A stretch of DNA of 13,930 nt from Methylocystis sp. (lineage in GTDB: Bacteria; Pseudomonadota; Alphaproteobacteria; Rhizobiales; Beijerinckiaceae): assembly GCA_023253795.1 (NCBI GenBank), contig JALRFG010000002.1, forward strand, positions 1-13,930, in the 5' to 3' direction. The translations under genes were made by a program, and so were the position numbers. Within the stretch, counting starts at the first letter, position 1. Each line of letters starts with the position of its first letter. Positions 6,364 to 13,362 of this stretch are shown piece after piece. The notes beneath the pieces were generated by a model that saw nothing but the letters and a program-made list of their open reading frames with translations, ran no database searches and was not told the DNA's origin.

Positions 6364-6765
6364 ATGGCTTCTTCGCCCTTGAAAACGATCCTCATTGTCG
6401 CAGCCGTCGTCGCAGCCGGTTTCTCGGCTTTTTACGCCCTGCGCGGCAAAACCCCGGCCTGCGCCCAGAATGGTAAATATATGTCGACCATCGCAGACTG
6501 CCGCGCCTGGGGCGTCGCGCAGGAGACATGCGCGCAGGTCGTCGAGAAGGCCCGCGCCGTCGCGGCGCGCGCCGCGCCCAAAGTCGAAAACCAGTTTCAG
6601 TGCGAACTGCGTTTCACGGAATGCTTCGAAAATCCGACAGGCGGATTTTCGCCGCGTCCGTCCTTTTGTTTGCGCGAAGGCGTCGAGCCAACGGAAATTC
6701 GCTATCTCGAATTTGACTCAGACCGTCGCAATCGTCGCGTGACCAGAGAAGTGCCGATCAACTGA
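6364..6765 (+). CDS. DUF1190-like (YgiB-like) cysteine-rich exported or membrane-anchored protein
   Basis: A 133-residue protein with an N-terminal hydrophobic helix (about 7-24) that is either a signal peptide or an anchor. Six cysteines follow (33, 46, 56, 80, 87, 102). The spacing ADC..AQETCAQVVEKA..AARAAPKVENQFQCELRFTEC, then GGFSPRPSFCL, resembles the DUF1190/YgiB pattern, in which paired cysteines surround an A-P-K/R-Y-like segment and a Gly-rich FxP stretch. The match is by eye and moderate. The function of the family is not known to me; the cysteines suggest disulfides outside the cytoplasm. The ATG at 6364 puts the hydrophobic helix at the N-terminus, but there is only a weak GCGAG upstream. 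It converges on the TIM-barrel gene with 13 bases between. Confidence 0.6.
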   Translation: MASSPLKTILIVAAVVAAGFSAFYALRGKTPACAQNGKYMSTIADCRAWGVAQETCAQVVEKARAVAARAAPKVENQFQCELRFTECFENPTGGFSPRPSFCLREGVEPTEIRYLEFDSDRRNRRVTREVPIN

Positions 6766-6778
6766 TCAGCGCTTCGCT

Positions 6779-7591
6779 TCAGCCATAAATCTGCGACGCG
6801 AAGGTTAGCGCACGATGCAAGTCCGCTAAGCGCGACGCGTTTTCCTGCGGCGCCATTTCGATTGTCGCCGTAAGCTCCGGCCGATATCGCCTCAAGGCGG
6901 CAGCGACGGACGCATGATCGCAGCCTGCGTCGCCGGGCGGTATGAGACCCGGATCGCTGAGGTGAACATGCGCGATCAACGGCGCATAGGCAGCGATGAT
7001 TTCGGCGGGATCCTCGCCATTCACAAACATCGCCCCGGTATCGAGATGCAGGCGTAACGCATCGGCGCCCACCGCCATAACAATATCTGCCGCCTCGCTG
7101 GTTCGGGTCATGAAATTTGCGCCATAGCTGGCGGGGATCGCCTCCAACGTCATGACAAGCTCCCATCCCGCCACTACCGACGCCGCACGTCTGAAGAAGG
7201 CGACGGCGCGGTCGAAAGCTGTTGCGTCATCAAGTCCGCTGCGATCGCGATTGGCGCGTGAGCCAAACACCAGCTTGCGCGCGCCCAGACCGGCGGCGAC
7301 CCCGCAGACCGCGTCCAGCCGCGTCAGCACGGCGTCCTGAACCGCCGGCGCGCCGAAAATATTGAGATGATCGGAGCCAAACAGCAGCGCCTGCAGCGCG
7401 TAAATTTCAACGCCACAATCCGCCCAGAAATTTCGCACCCGCGCGATATCTGCGGGCGTCGCGCTCAAAGGATCGGGGAAATATTTTCCCGGCGCAATAT
7501 CGATCGCGCTGACGCCATAGGCGTTAAGCAGCTTTGCGACGGCATCATCCTCGACGACATCCCAGGCTAGGTTCGAGACGGAAAGCCGCAT
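6779..7591 (-). CDS. sugar phosphate isomerase/epimerase family TIM-barrel protein
   Basis: A 270-residue protein of the xylose isomerase-like (AP endonuclease 2) fold. Likely metal ligands are at the expected strand ends: Glu150 (LVMTLEAIP), Asp184 (RLHLDTGAMF), His210 (AHVHLSDPG) and Glu245 (ATIEMAP). This E-D-H-E set is typical of ketose 3-epimerases and hydroxypyruvate- or inosose-type isomerases. The substrate cannot be told from the sequence, and no sugar transporter or kinase lies nearby. The ATG at 7591 lacks a clear ribosome binding site, but the upstream gene ends only 27 bases away, so coupled translation is likely. It is the last gene of the minus-strand run CxxCxxCC protein, DUF3108 protein, TIM-barrel protein. 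Confidence 0.8.
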   Translation of the reverse strand: MRLSVSNLAWDVVEDDAVAKLLNAYGVSAIDIAPGKYFPDPLSATPADIARVRNFWADCGVEIYALQALLFGSDHLNIFGAPAVQDAVLTRLDAVCGVAAGLGARKLVFGSRANRDRSGLDDATAFDRAVAFFRRAASVVAGWELVMTLEAIPASYGANFMTRTSEAADIVMAVGADALRLHLDTGAMFVNGEDPAEIIAAYAPLIAHVHLSDPGLIPPGDAGCDHASVAAALRRYRPELTATIEMAPQENASRLADLHRALTFASQIYG

Positions 7592-7618
7592 ATTGTTTCT
7601 GTTTCTGCGCCTGTCGCG

Positions 7619-8452
7619 TCAGGGCGCGCGCCTTGAACCGACCTGAAAATCCGCGGCGTCGATGACAAGCGGACCTGCCGCCGTGCCAATATCAATATGA
7701 AACGGCACGACGACATGCGACTCCGGCAAGGGCGCCAGCCAGACGTTTATTTCGTGATTATTGGCCATGTAGCGGGTGGAGGGGCTATCGGGCCGATGTC
7801 CGGCGATCGGCGTGTAACGCGCGGCGCACACCACCACCGGCCCCGTATAGCCGCGCACGTCAACGCTATGCTCGCCCGCATAGGACAGACCGACGTCAAA
7901 GCGCGTCACGCCATCGAAAACGGAAATGGTGCGATTGCACGCCGCCGGCCCGATCAACTCCTCGCCAGGCGGCACGCTGATGATCAGCGCGCTGACCGGA
8001 TCGAGCACATGTCTTTTTTCGCTCTCTTCGACCGGCACGCGCGCATCCGCATCCCACGGCGGCGGCCGCACTTCGATCGCGCGCACCGTATGCGCGGCGA
8101 GCGACATTCGCACCGTGCGCGTTTCATCATTATTCTGGGTGGTGTTCGAATAGCTCGTCGGCGCAACGCCGGCGGTCGACAAGCCGCCGCTCGCGGAAGC
8201 CGCGCCTTTCGAATTGTTCACGAGATTGGCGAGGCCGGACGTGCGCATGCCAATATCGATCCGATAGTTTTTCGGCTCAAGCACGCCATTGGCGTAGGCG
8301 GAGCCGATCGGAAGCCCCATCAGGCTGAGCGCGTAGCGCGCCTTGAGCGTTTCCGCCTGCGCAGATGGCGCCGTGACCAGAATGCACAACAGCGCTGCGC
8401 TCACAGCGCCGGCGATCGGCGGCAAGGAGAAATGAAGCGCTCTCGGGTTCAT
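7619..8452 (-). CDS. exported DUF3108 domain protein
   Basis: A 277-residue protein with a clear signal peptide (residues 1-33, cleaved after AQA). The mature part follows the DUF3108 pattern: LKARYALSLMGLPIGSAYANG at its start, a lipocalin-like succession of beta strands, RHVLDPVSALI in the middle and a C-terminal PLVIDAADFQV strand. Family members are periplasmic or outer-membrane-associated; their role is not settled. Two cysteines (about 172 and 209) could form a disulfide. The ATG at 8452 has only a weak AGG upstream. It starts 45 bases after the CxxCxxCC gene and is probably co-transcribed with it. A long open frame on the opposite strand (7697-8938) is an antisense shadow. Confidence 0.85.
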   Translation of the reverse strand: MNPRALHFSLPPIAGAVSAALLCILVTAPSAQAETLKARYALSLMGLPIGSAYANGVLEPKNYRIDIGMRTSGLANLVNNSKGAASASGGLSTAGVAPTSYSNTTQNNDETRTVRMSLAAHTVRAIEVRPPPWDADARVPVEESEKRHVLDPVSALIISVPPGEELIGPAACNRTISVFDGVTRFDVGLSYAGEHSVDVRGYTGPVVVCAARYTPIAGHRPDSPSTRYMANNHEINVWLAPLPESHVVVPFHIDIGTAAGPLVIDAADFQVGSRRAP

Positions 8453-8497
8453 GTGGCCTGCACGATCTTCAACGACGCTGGCGGCGTATTTCGCGCC

Positions 8498-8914
8498 TCA
8501 GGCGCATTCCTGCCAATGCCCGTCGGCGTAAATGCGCCAGGCGCGCAGACCGGCTTTCGCCTTGACGATCTGACCATCCTTGGCGAGATCGACGAGATAT
8601 CGAAACACCAGCGGATTGCGCCAGGCCATCGGCTTCTCGGGATCGCAGACGGCATGATATTCGTCGCTGTCCGCATCCTCCATCAGCAAGGCGCCGACCT
8701 TGTCGGGACGCATCTGGGAGGAGAGACCGCGATCTTCTTTCCAATCGCAATGATAGTCGCGACAAACTTGCGGACGCGTATCGTAAACGCCGCAGCCGCC
8801 CGAACCGACGCAATGCTCGCAGAGCTTGCCGGCGGTTTTTTTGAACTCCTCGATTTCAAGGACCTTACAGCAAAAATAGCAAGGCCCGCAGGCTTTTCCG
8901 GGAATTTCAGGCAT
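8498..8914 (-). CDS. CxxCxxCC family (YkgJ-like) metal-binding protein
   Basis: A 138-residue cytoplasmic protein with the PF03692 mark CGPCYFCC (Cys9, Cys12, Cys15, Cys16) and further cysteines at 32, 35, 41, 51 and 56, including GCGVYDTRPQVCRDYHC. Family proteins are annotated as zinc- or iron-chelating, and such Cys clusters could hold an Fe-S or Zn centre; the actual activity is unknown. The start is ATG at 8914, directly before the conserved domain, though no strong ribosome binding site is seen. A longer in-frame version to 9010 would run into the start of the divergent sulfurtransferase gene and is less likely. It heads the minus-strand run with the DUF3108 and TIM-barrel genes. Confidence 0.82.
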   Translation of the reverse strand: MPEIPGKACGPCYFCCKVLEIEEFKKTAGKLCEHCVGSGGCGVYDTRPQVCRDYHCDWKEDRGLSSQMRPDKVGALLMEDADSDEYHAVCDPEKPMAWRNPLVFRYLVDLAKDGQIVKAKAGLRAWRIYADGHWQECA

Positions 8915-9021
8915 CGGCGTCCAGCGCAAGACAGGTAGAATCGAATCGGCGTATTGTGACTGTGGCCGCGCCGGATGCAAGCGACATCCCTGCGCCAAAG
9001 CTCCCCGCAAACGGAGACCTC

Positions 9022-9876
9022 ATGTCGCGACAGATCGATCCCGCCACGCTTTTTGTCACCGCCGACTGGCTGGCCCAGCATCTGCACGCGCCAGACATTC
9101 GCATTTTCGACGCGTCCTGGCATATGCCGGCGGCCGGACGCGATCCGCGGGCCGAGTTTCTTGCGGGGCATATTCCCGGCGCCGTCTTTTTCGATATCGA
9201 CGCCATCGCCGATCACTCGACCGATCTGCCGCATATGCTGCCGACGCCCGAAGCTTTCGCCGCCGGGATCGGCGCGCTGGGACTGGGCGATGGCATGCGC
9301 GCCGTCATCTACGACAGCGTCGGGCTTTTTTCCGCACCGCGCCTTTGGTGGACGCTGAAAGTATTCGGCGTCGACAATGTCTCCCTTCTCGCCGGCGGCC
9401 TGCCGGCATGGGTTGCGGAGGGACGCCCGCTCGAAACGGGTCCGGCGCAGCCGACGCCGGCCGTTTTCACGCCGCGCTTCGATCGGACCCTCGTCGCCGA
9501 CGCCGCGCAGGTGCTTGAGAGCCTCACGACCGGCGGGGCGCAAATCGTCGACGCTCGCTCAGCGGAGCGTTTTCGCGGCGAGGCCGCCGAGCCGCGGCCG
9601 GGTCTGCGATCGGGCCACATGCCCGGCGCACACAATCTTCCCTTCCAGAATCTGATCGATAATGGCCGCCTGAAAGACCCGGCCAGCTTGGCGCGCGCTT
9701 TCGCCGCCGCTGGCATTGACCTCAATCAAAAGATGATCGCGAGCTGCGGCTCTGGTCTCACCGCCTGCATCCTCAGCCTGGCCTATGCGGCGACCGGACG
9801 AGGCGTCGCCACGGTCTATGACGGCTCCTGGTCGGAATGGGGCGGACGAGCGGATTTGCCGGTCACAACGGCGTAA
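9022..9876 (+). CDS. sseA: 3-mercaptopyruvate sulfurtransferase (tandem rhodanese)
   Basis: The enzyme moves the sulfane sulfur of 3-mercaptopyruvate to a thiol or cyanide acceptor through a Cys persulfide. The 284-residue protein has two rhodanese domains: an inactive N-terminal one (about 10-135, with EFLAGHIPGAVFFDID) and a catalytic C-terminal one (about 155-284, with IVDARSAERFRGE, GHMPGAHNLPF and WSEWGG). The active loop is CGSGLTAC with Cys242. A Gly-Ser pair after the Cys is typical of mercaptopyruvate enzymes, while thiosulfate rhodaneses have Arg-Lys. Leu replaces the usual Val of CGSGVTA. The ATG at 9022 has CGGAGA five to six bases upstream. An in-frame GTG at 8956 would add 22 unconserved residues. 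It is divergent from the CxxCxxCC gene. Confidence 0.92.
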   Translation: MSRQIDPATLFVTADWLAQHLHAPDIRIFDASWHMPAAGRDPRAEFLAGHIPGAVFFDIDAIADHSTDLPHMLPTPEAFAAGIGALGLGDGMRAVIYDSVGLFSAPRLWWTLKVFGVDNVSLLAGGLPAWVAEGRPLETGPAQPTPAVFTPRFDRTLVADAAQVLESLTTGGAQIVDARSAERFRGEAAEPRPGLRSGHMPGAHNLPFQNLIDNGRLKDPASLARAFAAAGIDLNQKMIASCGSGLTACILSLAYAATGRGVATVYDGSWSEWGGRADLPVTTA

Positions 9877-9887
9877 ATTTTTATGGC

Positions 9888-9913
9888 GCCTATTTATTAG
9901 GCATGCAGCCTAA
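9888..9913 (+). repeat. three-arm competing hairpins after the sulfurtransferase gene
   Basis: GCCTA (9888-9892), TTAGGC (9897-9902) and GCCTAA (9908-9913) follow each other with 5-base loops (4 or 5 bases for the first). The middle arm can pair with either neighbour. It lies 11 bases after the sulfurtransferase stop. No T-run follows. It could be a weak terminator or part of the glnB upstream region. Confidence 0.4.
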
Positions 9914-9976
9914 AATATGTGCGGCGCGGATGATTATCGGGCGCGGCAATCCGCCACGTGATCATTACTCTGCCCG

Positions 9977-9992
9977 TGGCGCCAAAATCGCT
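9977..9992 (+). promoter_or_regulatory. possible sigma-54 promoter of glnB-glnA
   Basis: TGGCGCCAAAATCGCT has GG (9978-9979) and GC (9990-9991) separated by exactly ten bases, the invariant spacing of sigma-54 -24/-12 promoters. The last bases before GC are TC, not the usual TT. It lies 77 bases before the glnB ATG. glnB-glnA units of several alphaproteobacteria use sigma-54 and NtrC, which makes it plausible. I found no convincing NtrC site upstream. Confidence 0.35.
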
Positions 9993-10068
9993 CTGGTGCT
10001 AGAAGCAAAACCCGACGGTCACGGACGGGCGTATGCCGTGGACGTGTTTGGCGGGCGTGGGGTGCGTA

Positions 10069-10407
10069 ATGAAGAAAATTGAGGCGATTATCAAACCCTT
10101 CAAGCTTGATGAGGTGAAGGAGGCGCTTCAGGCCGCGGGCCTGCAGGGCATCACCGTCACGGAAGCCAAGGGATTTGGCCGCCAGAAGGGCCATACCGAG
10201 CTCTATCGCGGCGCTGAATATGTCGTCGATTTCCTCCCCAAGGTGAAAATCGAAATCGTCCTCGCTGACGAAACAGTTGATCGCGCGATTGAAGCGATCC
10301 GGAATGCGGCGCAAACCGGCCGCATCGGCGACGGCAAGATTTTTGTTTCAAACATCGAGGGCGCGATCCGCATCCGCACCGGCGAGTCCGGCGTGGACGC
10401 AATCTAG
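10069..10407 (+). CDS. glnB: nitrogen regulatory protein PII (GlnB)
   Basis: PII is a small trimeric cytoplasmic sensor of 2-oxoglutarate, ATP/ADP and, through uridylylation, glutamine. It controls NtrB and the adenylyltransferase that modifies glutamine synthetase. The 112-residue protein begins MKKIEAIIKPFKLDEVKEAL and carries the T-loop with the uridylylation target Tyr51 (GAEYVVDFLPKVKIE). It ends with GDGKIFV and IRIRTGESGVDAI, which hold the nucleotide-binding and C-terminal parts. The length is that of the family. The ATG at 10069 is the conserved start; an in-frame GTG at 10033 would add unconserved residues. A weak GGGG lies upstream. glnA follows after 38 bases, the usual alphaproteobacterial glnB-glnA order, which favours GlnB over GlnK, normally found beside amtB. 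Confidence 0.95.
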   Translation: MKKIEAIIKPFKLDEVKEALQAAGLQGITVTEAKGFGRQKGHTELYRGAEYVVDFLPKVKIEIVLADETVDRAIEAIRNAAQTGRIGDGKIFVSNIEGAIRIRTGESGVDAI

Positions 10408-10445
10408 GGCGCCCGATCCCGCATGAACTTTCCCAGGAGCTTGAA

Positions 10446-11939
10446 ATGAGCTTCCTCAAAAACCTGTTTCGTCGCGCAGAGGCGCCGGAAACCAACACCA
10501 AGACTGAAAACAAAGGGGCAGAGAGAAACATGACGACGGCCAAGGACATCGTGAAAATGATCAAGGAAGAAGACATCAAGTATGTCGACTTCCGCTTCAC
10601 GGACCCGCGCGGTAAGTGGCAGCACGTGACATTCGACGTCTCGATCGTCGATGAAGAAGCGCTGAACGACGGCATCGCCTTCGACGGCTCCTCCATCGCC
10701 GGCTGGAAGGCGATCAACGAGTCCGACATGCTCCTGATGCCGGATTACGAGACCGCCGCGATCGACCCCTTCTTCGCCGCGCCGACGCTCGTGCTCGTCT
10801 GCGACGTCGTTGAGCCGACCACGGGGCAGCCCTACGGCCGCGATCCGCGCTCCATCGCCAAAAAGGCCATGGCGCACGTCAAGACGCTCGGCCTGGGCGA
10901 TGTCGCCTATTTCGGCCCCGAGGCTGAATTCTTCGTTTTCGACGACGTGCGTTTCTCGACCGATCCCTACAACACGGGCTTCACGGTCGACTCGATCGAA
11001 CTGCCGTCGAACTCCGACACCGCCTATGAAGGCGGAAACATGGGCCACCGCGTCCGCACCAAGGGCGGCTACTTCCCGGTTCCGCCGATCGACTCTGCGC
11101 AGGACATGCGTAGCGAGATGCTCGCCGCCATGGCGGCCATGGGCGTCAAGGTCGAGAAGCACCATCACGAAGTCGCCTCAGCTCAGCACGAACTCGGTCT
11201 GAAGTTCGAGACGCTGGTGCGTGTCGCCGATCATCTGCAGATCTACAAATACGCCATTCATCAGGTGGCGCATTCCTACGGCAAGTCGGCGACTTTCATG
11301 CCGAAGCCGGTGTTCGGCGACAATGGCTCGGGCATGCACGTCCACCAGTCGATCTGGAAGGAAGGCAAGCCGGTGTTCGCGGGCGACAAATACGCCGGCC
11401 TCTCGCAGGAGTGCCTGTGGTATATCGGCGGCATCATCAAGCACGCCAAGTCGCTGAACGCTTTCACCAACCCGTCGACCAACTCCTACAAGCGTCTGGT
11501 CCCGGGCTATGAAGCGCCGGTGTTGCTCGCCTATTCGTCGCGCAACCGTTCGGCCTCCTGCCGCATCCCCTTCGTCACCAGCCCGAAGGCGAAGCGCGTC
11601 GAGGTTCGCTTCCCCGATCCGACGGCGAACCCCTATCTCGCCTTCGCTGCGATGCTGATGGCGGGCCTCGACGGCATCGTCAACAAGATCGATCCGGGCG
11701 CGCCGGCCGACAAGGATCTCTACGATCTGCCGCCGGAAGAGTTGAAGGCGATCCCGACCGTCTGCGGCTCGCTGCGTGAAGCGCTCGAGTCGTTGAAGGC
11801 CGACCACGCCTATCTGACCGCTGGCGGCGTCTTCAACGAAGACTTCATCCAGTCGTGGATCGACCTGAAGTATCAGGAGCTGATGCGCTACGAGATGACC
11901 CCGCATCCGATCGAATACGACATGTACTATTCGGTCTAA
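10446..11939 (+). CDS. glnA: type I glutamine synthetase GlnA, with a possible 28-residue N-terminal extension
   Basis: GlnA makes glutamine from glutamate, ammonia and ATP. From the internal ATG at 10530 the protein is 469 residues, the standard dodecameric GSI-beta size, beginning MTTAKDIVKMIKEEDIKYVD. It has FDGSSIAGW (51-59), GPEAEFFVF, NGSGMHVHQS and NRSASCRIP. The adenylylation site is Tyr398 of that form (DLYDLPPEE), equal to Tyr397 of Escherichia coli, so control by GlnB and GlnE is expected. An in-frame ATG at 10446 has a better ribosome binding site (AGGAG at 10435-10439, six bases away). It would add 28 residues starting MSFLKNLFRR, which are basic and amphipathic and absent from usual GlnA. 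The internal start has only an AGAGAG-like site. I give the longer form because of the signal, but both may be made. Confidence 0.95.
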   Translation: MSFLKNLFRRAEAPETNTKTENKGAERNMTTAKDIVKMIKEEDIKYVDFRFTDPRGKWQHVTFDVSIVDEEALNDGIAFDGSSIAGWKAINESDMLLMPDYETAAIDPFFAAPTLVLVCDVVEPTTGQPYGRDPRSIAKKAMAHVKTLGLGDVAYFGPEAEFFVFDDVRFSTDPYNTGFTVDSIELPSNSDTAYEGGNMGHRVRTKGGYFPVPPIDSAQDMRSEMLAAMAAMGVKVEKHHHEVASAQHELGLKFETLVRVADHLQIYKYAIHQVAHSYGKSATFMPKPVFGDNGSGMHVHQSIWKEGKPVFAGDKYAGLSQECLWYIGGIIKHAKSLNAFTNPSTNSYKRLVPGYEAPVLLAYSSRNRSASCRIPFVTSPKAKRVEVRFPDPTANPYLAFAAMLMAGLDGIVNKIDPGAPADKDLYDLPPEELKAIPTVCGSLREALESLKADHAYLTAGGVFNEDFIQSWIDLKYQELMRYEMTPHPIEYDMYYSV

Positions 11940-11977
11940 TCCGTTTCGGCGTTACGCGCCGTTCGGTTGATCACAAG

Positions 11978-12010
11978 CCCGGGAGCGGTCCGCCGCTTCC
12001 GGGTTTTTTT
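11978..12010 (+). terminator. intrinsic terminator of glnB-glnA
   Basis: CCCGGGAGCGG pairs with CCGCTTCCGGG (one G-U) around the loop TCCG, followed by seven T (12004-12010). It starts 39 bases after the glnA stop and ends 28 bases before the convergent SHMT-like gene ends. Confidence 0.92.
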
Positions 12011-12037
12011 ATTTTGCGCACGCCTGACGTGAGGAAT

Positions 12038-13297
12038 TCAATAAATCGGCCAGGCGGCGCACAGCGTCCGCACGTCGTTACGAATGGCCGTTATTTCCAT
12101 CTCATCGTCCGGCGCTGCAAGAACACGTCCGATAAAGCCGGCGATCCGTTCGAATTCGGCGACGCCAAATCCCCGCGCGGTTCCGGCGTTGCTGGAGAGA
12201 CGCAAGCCCGAAGGCGCCTCGGGCGGATGCGGATCAAAGGGGATGAGATTTTTATTCACCGCCAGACCGGCGCGCTCCAGCGCTTTCGCGGCAATGTCGC
12301 CGGAGAGGCCGAGCGGCGTCAGATCCGCCAGCAAAAGCGTCGCATCCGTGCCGCCGGTCACGATCCGCAGGCGATGTGCGGCGAGCGCATCCGCCAACAC
12401 ACGCGCGTTCTCAAGCGCCGACCGCTGATAGGCGACGAACGCCGGCTGTAACGCTTCTCCGAGACAGGCGGCCTTGCCGGCGACGGCGTGCAGCATCACC
12501 GAGCCCTGCACGCCGGGAAAGACGCCGGCGTTAATGCGCGCACTCAATCCTTCATCATTCCACAGCACCATGCCGCCGCGCGCGCCGCGCAAGGATTTAT
12601 AGGTTGTCGTCGTCACCACATGGGCGTGCGGCAGCGGATCGGGATAAAGCCCCGTCGCCACCAGACCCGCGACATGCGCCATGTCGACCATCAGATAAGC
12701 GTCGACCGCATCGGCGATGGCGCGCAGTGCGGCGAAATCGATGACGCGCGGATAGGCTGAGCCGCCGGCGACAATCATGCGCGGGCGATGCTGATGCGCC
12801 AGCGCGCGCACTTCATCGAGGTCGATGCGTTCGGTTTCGCGATTCACGCCATAGGCGACGATGCGATAATCACGCCCGGTGAGCGTCGCCGGATGGCCGT
12901 GGCTGATATGGCCGCCCGCCGCGACATCCATTGACAGGATCGTATCGCCGAGCTTCAGCAGACCAAGAAACACGCCGGCGTTGGCGTTTGAGCCGGAATG
13001 CGGCTGGACATTAACGAAGCGACAGCCAAACAGCCGGCGCGCGCGATCAATGGCCAGCGCCTCGATGGCGTCGGCGTATTGGGCGCCGCCGTAATAACGG
13101 CGATAGGCCGCACCCTCCACGGTCTTGTTGGTCAGGACCGACCCCTGGGCCTCCAGCACGCAACGCGAGACGAGGTTCTCGGAGGCGATCAATTCGATCC
13201 CCTCCCGCTGGCGCCGCAACTCGCCGCCGATGGCCTCGGCAAGTTCCGGATCGGCGTCGAGGCCGGCGGAGAAATAACCCTCGTGCAACGCCGTCAC
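12038..13297 (-). CDS. serine hydroxymethyltransferase homologue, possibly alpha-methylserine hydroxymethyltransferase
   Basis: A 419-residue PLP enzyme of the SHMT family: IELIASEN (34-41), NVQPHSGS, VDMAHVAGL with Asp206 and His209, the PLP Lys235 in TTTTYKSLRGARGG, and the carboxylate-binding Arg367 (SGLRL). It departs from ordinary GlyA at key sites. The active-site Tyr55 of Escherichia coli is Thr59 here (NKTVEGAA instead of NKYAEGYP). The His before the PLP Lys is Tyr234, and the GTPA after the Arg is SSNA. Glu61, Tyr69 and His131 are kept. A Thr at the Tyr55 place is, to my knowledge, a mark of alpha-methylserine hydroxymethyltransferase, where it makes room for an alpha-methyl group. 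The activity is thus inferred as tetrahydrofolate-dependent, on alpha-methylserine and D-alanine. The start is GTG at 13297 with AAAGGG upstream. It is convergent with glnA and divergent from the chorismate mutase gene. Confidence 0.88.
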   Translation of the reverse strand: MTALHEGYFSAGLDADPELAEAIGGELRRQREGIELIASENLVSRCVLEAQGSVLTNKTVEGAAYRRYYGGAQYADAIEALAIDRARRLFGCRFVNVQPHSGSNANAGVFLGLLKLGDTILSMDVAAGGHISHGHPATLTGRDYRIVAYGVNRETERIDLDEVRALAHQHRPRMIVAGGSAYPRVIDFAALRAIADAVDAYLMVDMAHVAGLVATGLYPDPLPHAHVVTTTTYKSLRGARGGMVLWNDEGLSARINAGVFPGVQGSVMLHAVAGKAACLGEALQPAFVAYQRSALENARVLADALAAHRLRIVTGGTDATLLLADLTPLGLSGDIAAKALERAGLAVNKNLIPFDPHPPEAPSGLRLSSNAGTARGFGVAEFERIAGFIGRVLAAPDDEMEITAIRNDVRTLCAAWPIY

Positions 13298-13362
13298 CTC
13301 TCGCCCTTTCCCGGCGTCAAAAGCCGTTCACACTTCCCGAAACATGCTCTAAGACGTTCCCC

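Noticed and set aside
7697..8938. A 413-codon open frame on the plus strand
   Set aside because: It is antisense to the DUF3108 and CxxCxxCC genes, which have clear family motifs. Its translation is Arg/His/Ala-rich without recognisable domains. Long antisense frames are common in GC-rich DNA.
8683..9543. A 286-codon open frame on the minus strand
   Set aside because: Antisense to the sulfurtransferase gene and out of frame with the CxxCxxCC gene. The Arg-rich composition is typical of a shadow.
9903..9922. NtrC-type site (TGCA...GTGC) upstream of glnB
   Set aside because: TGCAGC and TGTGCG are present, but the spacing does not fit the NtrC consensus, so I do not claim it.
10404..11168. A 254-codon open frame on the minus strand
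   Set aside because: Antisense to the highly conserved start of glnA, with no domain or ribosome binding site that I can see.
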